Positions 4,254-6,092 of a stretch of 6,092 nucleotides of DNA are shown piece by piece. This DNA is from Flavobacteriaceae bacterium (GTDB lineage: Bacteria > Bacteroidota > Bacteroidia > Flavobacteriales > Weeksellaceae), in assembly GCA_031273305.1 (NCBI GenBank), contig JAISSC010000180.1, forward strand, positions 1 to 6,092, given 5' to 3'. Each line of letters starts with the position of its first letter. The stretch's first letter is position 1. Under the pieces are notes generated by a model that was given only the letters and a program-made list of their open reading frames with translations, ran no database searches and was not told where the DNA came from. The position numbers and the translations under genes were made by a program.

Positions 4254-5186
4254 TTGAATAAAGAAGAATTAACCTGTTTCATTAAGCAAAGAGCAAGAGA
4301 ACTCTCTTTTTTAGATTGTGGTATTTCCCGATCGGGATATTTAGAAAAAGAAGCCTTATTATTAGAAGACTGGTTACGAAAGGGCTATCATGGAAAGATG
4401 TCGTATATGGAAAACCACTTTGATAAAAGATTGAATCCGTCCTTATTGGTGGAAGGGGCTAAATCTGTGCTTTCCTTTTCGTATAATTATTATCCTCAGC
4501 AATTGCAAAATTCGGATTCTTATCATATTGCTAAATATGCTTATGGAGAAGATTATCATACGGTGATTCGGGAAAAATTACAACAGTTAGTTGAGGAAAT
4601 CCGGGAGAAGACAGGGGAATTTTCTTATCGGATTTTTACAGATTCAGCTCCGGTTATGGAAAGGAACTGGGCGCAAAGAGCAGGATTAGGATGGATAGGC
4701 AAAAACTCGTTGTTATTGTCTAAACAGAAAGGGTCTTTTTTCTTTTTAGCCGAAATTATCTGTGATTTGGATTTGGTATATGATTCTCCTTTTAAGACCG
4801 ACCACTGCGGAAATTGTACCCGATGTATAGATTCCTGTCCCACACAAGCCATTGTGGAACCTCGTGTAGTAGATGCCAACAAATGTATCTCTTATTTGAC
4901 GATAGAGTTGAAAGACGAAATAGGGAAGGAGTTTACGGAAAAAATGCATAACTGGATCTTTGGCTGTGATATTTGTCAGGATGTTTGTCCCTGGAACCGT
5001 TTTTCATTCCCCACTACTGAGGATAAATTTCAGCCTAATAAGGAACTTCTGCAATATACTAAAAAGGATTGGGAAGAATTGGAAGAAAAGACATTTCAAA
5101 AATTATTCAAAAATTCTGCAATCAAAAGGGCTAAGTTCCTCAGATTAAAGAAAAATATAGAGATGTCCAAAATGAAGGAGGAATAA
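4254..5186 (+). CDS. queG: Epoxyqueuosine reductase QueG
   Basis: A 310-residue cytoplasmic enzyme for the last step of queuosine synthesis: cobalamin- and Fe-S-dependent reduction of epoxyqueuosine to queuosine at position 34 of tRNA-Tyr, -His, -Asn and -Asp. The N-terminal cobalamin-binding part carries family segments GKMSYMENHFDKRLNP and FTDSAPVMERNWAQRAGLGW, where Asp130 lies at the position of the catalytic Asp known from QueG structures. The Fe-S part has C185-x2-C188-x2-C191-x3-C195-P, C211, and C238-x2-C241-x3-C245-P, the eight cysteines for two [4Fe-4S] clusters. It ends with the usual KNSAIKRAKFLRLKKNIE segment and lacks the extra C-terminal region of the longer E. coli form. The start is a TTG at 4254: the frame is closed by TGA at 4248-4250, and the next in-frame ATG (near codon 49) would remove conserved sequence. 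An out-of-frame ATG at 4247 makes only four codons. Confidence 0.95.
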   Translation: MNKEELTCFIKQRARELSFLDCGISRSGYLEKEALLLEDWLRKGYHGKMSYMENHFDKRLNPSLLVEGAKSVLSFSYNYYPQQLQNSDSYHIAKYAYGEDYHTVIREKLQQLVEEIREKTGEFSYRIFTDSAPVMERNWAQRAGLGWIGKNSLLLSKQKGSFFFLAEIICDLDLVYDSPFKTDHCGNCTRCIDSCPTQAIVEPRVVDANKCISYLTIELKDEIGKEFTEKMHNWIFGCDICQDVCPWNRFSFPTTEDKFQPNKELLQYTKKDWEELEEKTFQKLFKNSAIKRAKFLRLKKNIEMSKMKEE

Positions 5187-5262
5187 TGAGGCAATTATAT
5201 ACAATTTTACATCGGCAACCATGACTACGCCCTGATTCGTTTAAAATATAAAATAATTAGTT

Positions 5263-5296
5263 TTTGAGTAATAATTCCTGAATTTAATTATATTTG
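5263..5296 (+). promoter_or_regulatory. Promoter of the tRNA-Leu gene
   Basis: TTTG (5263-5266) and TATATTTG (5289-5296) are 22 bases apart, within the 17-23 range of the Bacteroidota consensus TTG-n-TAnnTTTG. The predicted start near 5303 leaves about 48 bases of 5' leader for RNase P to remove. The gene lies 164 bp past the queG stop, so independent transcription is reasonable. Confidence 0.55.
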
Positions 5297-5350
5297 CACT
5301 TAAGTTATAAGAGATTAGACGTTATTTGTACTAAATTTCAAATATACGAA

Positions 5351-5434
5351 ACTCACGTGGTGGAATTGGTAGACACGCCATCTTGAGGGGGTGGTGTCCG
5401 AAAGGATGTGCCGGTTCGAATCCGGTCGTGAGTA
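5351..5434 (+). tRNA. tRNA-Leu (anticodon GAG)
   Basis: An 84-base class II tRNA. The acceptor stem is ACTCACG (5351-5357) with CGTGAGT (5427-5433) and discriminator A at 5434. The D arm holds GTGGAATTGGTAGACAC. The anticodon stem is CCATC/GGTGG with one G-T pair, and its loop TTGAGGG carries anticodon GAG at 5385-5387, which reads CTC and CTT leucine codons. The long variable arm, GTCC-GAAA-GGAT, is the leucine class II feature. The T arm is GCCGG-TTCGAAT-CCGGT. The gene does not encode CCA (CTT follows the discriminator), so the tail must be added by tRNA nucleotidyltransferase. All stems pair properly, so it should be functional. Confidence 0.97.
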
Positions 5435-5585
5435 CTTTTATAATTTATTGCCTGCCTTATCCGGATACGGAGTTGGAGAAATAAAGTAAAGTTCCAATAA
5501 ATTGAAAAATCAGTATTTTTAAATTGTACTAAAAATGGAGAGGAGCCTACAACATTTTAAGTATTCTTAATGAAGTAAAATAAAA

Positions 5586-6092
5586 CTAGGCAAAAACGAC
5601 ACGTATATTGCTTCCGATATCCAGTCCCATCAGGGAGCTTGCACCTCCTACGGTTCTAAGATTACTTTTATACATGGAGATTTGTAAATAACCGGAAGAA
5701 TTAAATATAGCCAATGCTTTGCCGTGATATTTGTTTTCATCGGGGTCTGAGCCTAGAATGTCGGTATATTTAGTTTTAATTTTGGAAAACCGTGCATTTC
5801 GTGCAAAAATGGTGAAACTTCTCTTTTTCCCGAATCTGTAAAATTGTTCTTTTGTAATATTGGTTATGGCATTTCCGTAATTGTCAATATGTATAACCAT
5901 TCCTGTTATGGAGTTATCTTCGGTTTTCTCCACAGGCTGAGGTCGCATTAACTCCTTATAAGATTTAATTTTTCTTCCTACCATATCTAATTTTCCTCCC
6001 CGTGCAAGGTGACAGGCTACCGGTACAAATAAATCTTTGGTAAGAAAATGAATATCGTCATATTTGTTTATGGTTATCTCAATAATTTGATC
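5586..6092 (-). CDS. SAM hydroxide adenosyltransferase (SAM hydrolase, DUF62), C-terminal part
   Basis: The frame stays open through the right edge, so the ATG at 5984 is internal and 168 C-terminal residues are visible. Family members split S-adenosylmethionine with water into adenosine and methionine; the related chlorinase and fluorinase use halide instead. The visible N-terminal part includes HFLTKDLFVPVACHLARGG, the end of the catalytic domain. The C-terminal beta-barrel domain starts near VIHIDNYGNAITNI (visible residues about 66-79), a strong family signature. It finishes with VGGASSLMGLDIGSNIRVVF, which helps form the nucleoside site at the subunit interface. The halogenase-specific loop and the Asp/Arg/His hydroxide triad would need the missing N-terminus, so hydrolase is inferred from its being the common form in Bacteroidota. 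The gene converges with the tRNA-Leu gene; the 151 bp between them holds only a weak A/T hairpin (5515-5536). Confidence 0.88.
   Translation of the reverse strand, partial: DQIIEITINKYDDIHFLTKDLFVPVACHLARGGKLDMVGRKIKSYKELMRPQPVEKTEDNSITGMVIHIDNYGNAITNITKEQFYRFGKKRSFTIFARNARFSKIKTKYTDILGSDPDENKYHGKALAIFNSSGYLQISMYKSNLRTVGGASSLMGLDIGSNIRVVFA

Noticed and set aside
5187..5262. Small gene between queG and the tRNA (ATG at 5186 region, 12 codons)
   Set aside because: The frame is very short, with no motif or ribosome-binding signal, and nothing else in the gap looks coding.
4254..5434. queG and tRNA-Leu as a functional tRNA-modification pair
   Set aside because: Queuosine is placed only in GUN-anticodon tRNAs (Tyr, His, Asn, Asp). 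This tRNA has anticodon GAG and its own promoter, so adjacency is likely chance.
5351..5434. tRNA-Leu 3' end as an integration (att) site for a mobile island
   Set aside because: I found no second copy of the tRNA 3' end in the window and no integrase gene nearby.
5515..5536. ATTTTTA/TAAAAAT hairpin as a terminator between the tRNA and the SAM hydrolase gene
   Set aside because: It is a 7-bp stem made only of A/T with an 8-base loop, expected often by chance in this DNA. A nearby T-run on the minus strand is too weak to support a call.

Overview
The window looks like chromosomal DNA from an AT-rich Bacteroidota, most likely Flavobacteriia. The evidence is the pairing of an MCE/MlaD-family protein with a membrane Fe-S reductase-like protein, a short (310-residue) QueG, and a Bacteroidota-type SAM hydroxide adenosyltransferase. 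Shine-Dalgarno sites are weak or absent, and several TAnnTTTG -7 promoter boxes of the Bacteroidota type are present. I do not assign a genus.

Layout, left to right. (1) 1-1950, plus strand: the 3' end of an MlaD-family gene, then a complete 439-residue gene with a NarI-like membrane domain and a C-terminal 2x[4Fe-4S] domain. They are 44 bp apart and read as one operon. (2) 1951-3313: an AT-rich block with a DUF4349-type lipoprotein gene, then a possible short frameshifted coding remnant that contains a perfect 12-bp inverted repeat. (3) 3287-3854: a compact type II toxin-antitoxin module (ribbon-helix-helix antitoxin plus YafQ-family toxin, overlapping by 8 bp) with its own -7 box and an operator-like palindrome over the start codon. 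(4) 3855-4253: about 400 bp with no gene. It holds a GC-rich, internally repeated element of about 243 bp bounded by 11-bp terminal inverted repeats, and a second 11-bp inverted repeat straddling its right end and running into a well-formed promoter. (5) 4254-5186: queG, apparently starting at TTG. (6) 5351-5434: tRNA-Leu(GAG) behind its own promoter, without an encoded CCA. (7) 5586-6092, minus strand: the C-terminal part of a SAM hydroxide adenosyltransferase (SAM hydrolase), running off the right edge.

How the parts relate. The first two genes form a cell-envelope/electron-transfer pair often seen together in Bacteroidota. From memory, the usual next gene is a CCG-domain Fe-S protein; here it is absent, and composition shifts to more AT-rich DNA straight after the Fe-S gene. 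The stretch 1951-4150 (lipoprotein, possible remnant, toxin-antitoxin module, repeat element) therefore looks like accessory DNA lying between conserved housekeeping genes. queG, the tRNA and the SAM hydrolase are ordinary housekeeping genes and not an evident pathway. I found no convincing novel multi-gene system. The most interesting items are the TIR-bounded GC-rich element next to the queG promoter, the missing Fe-S partner gene, and the possible remnant upstream of the toxin-antitoxin module.
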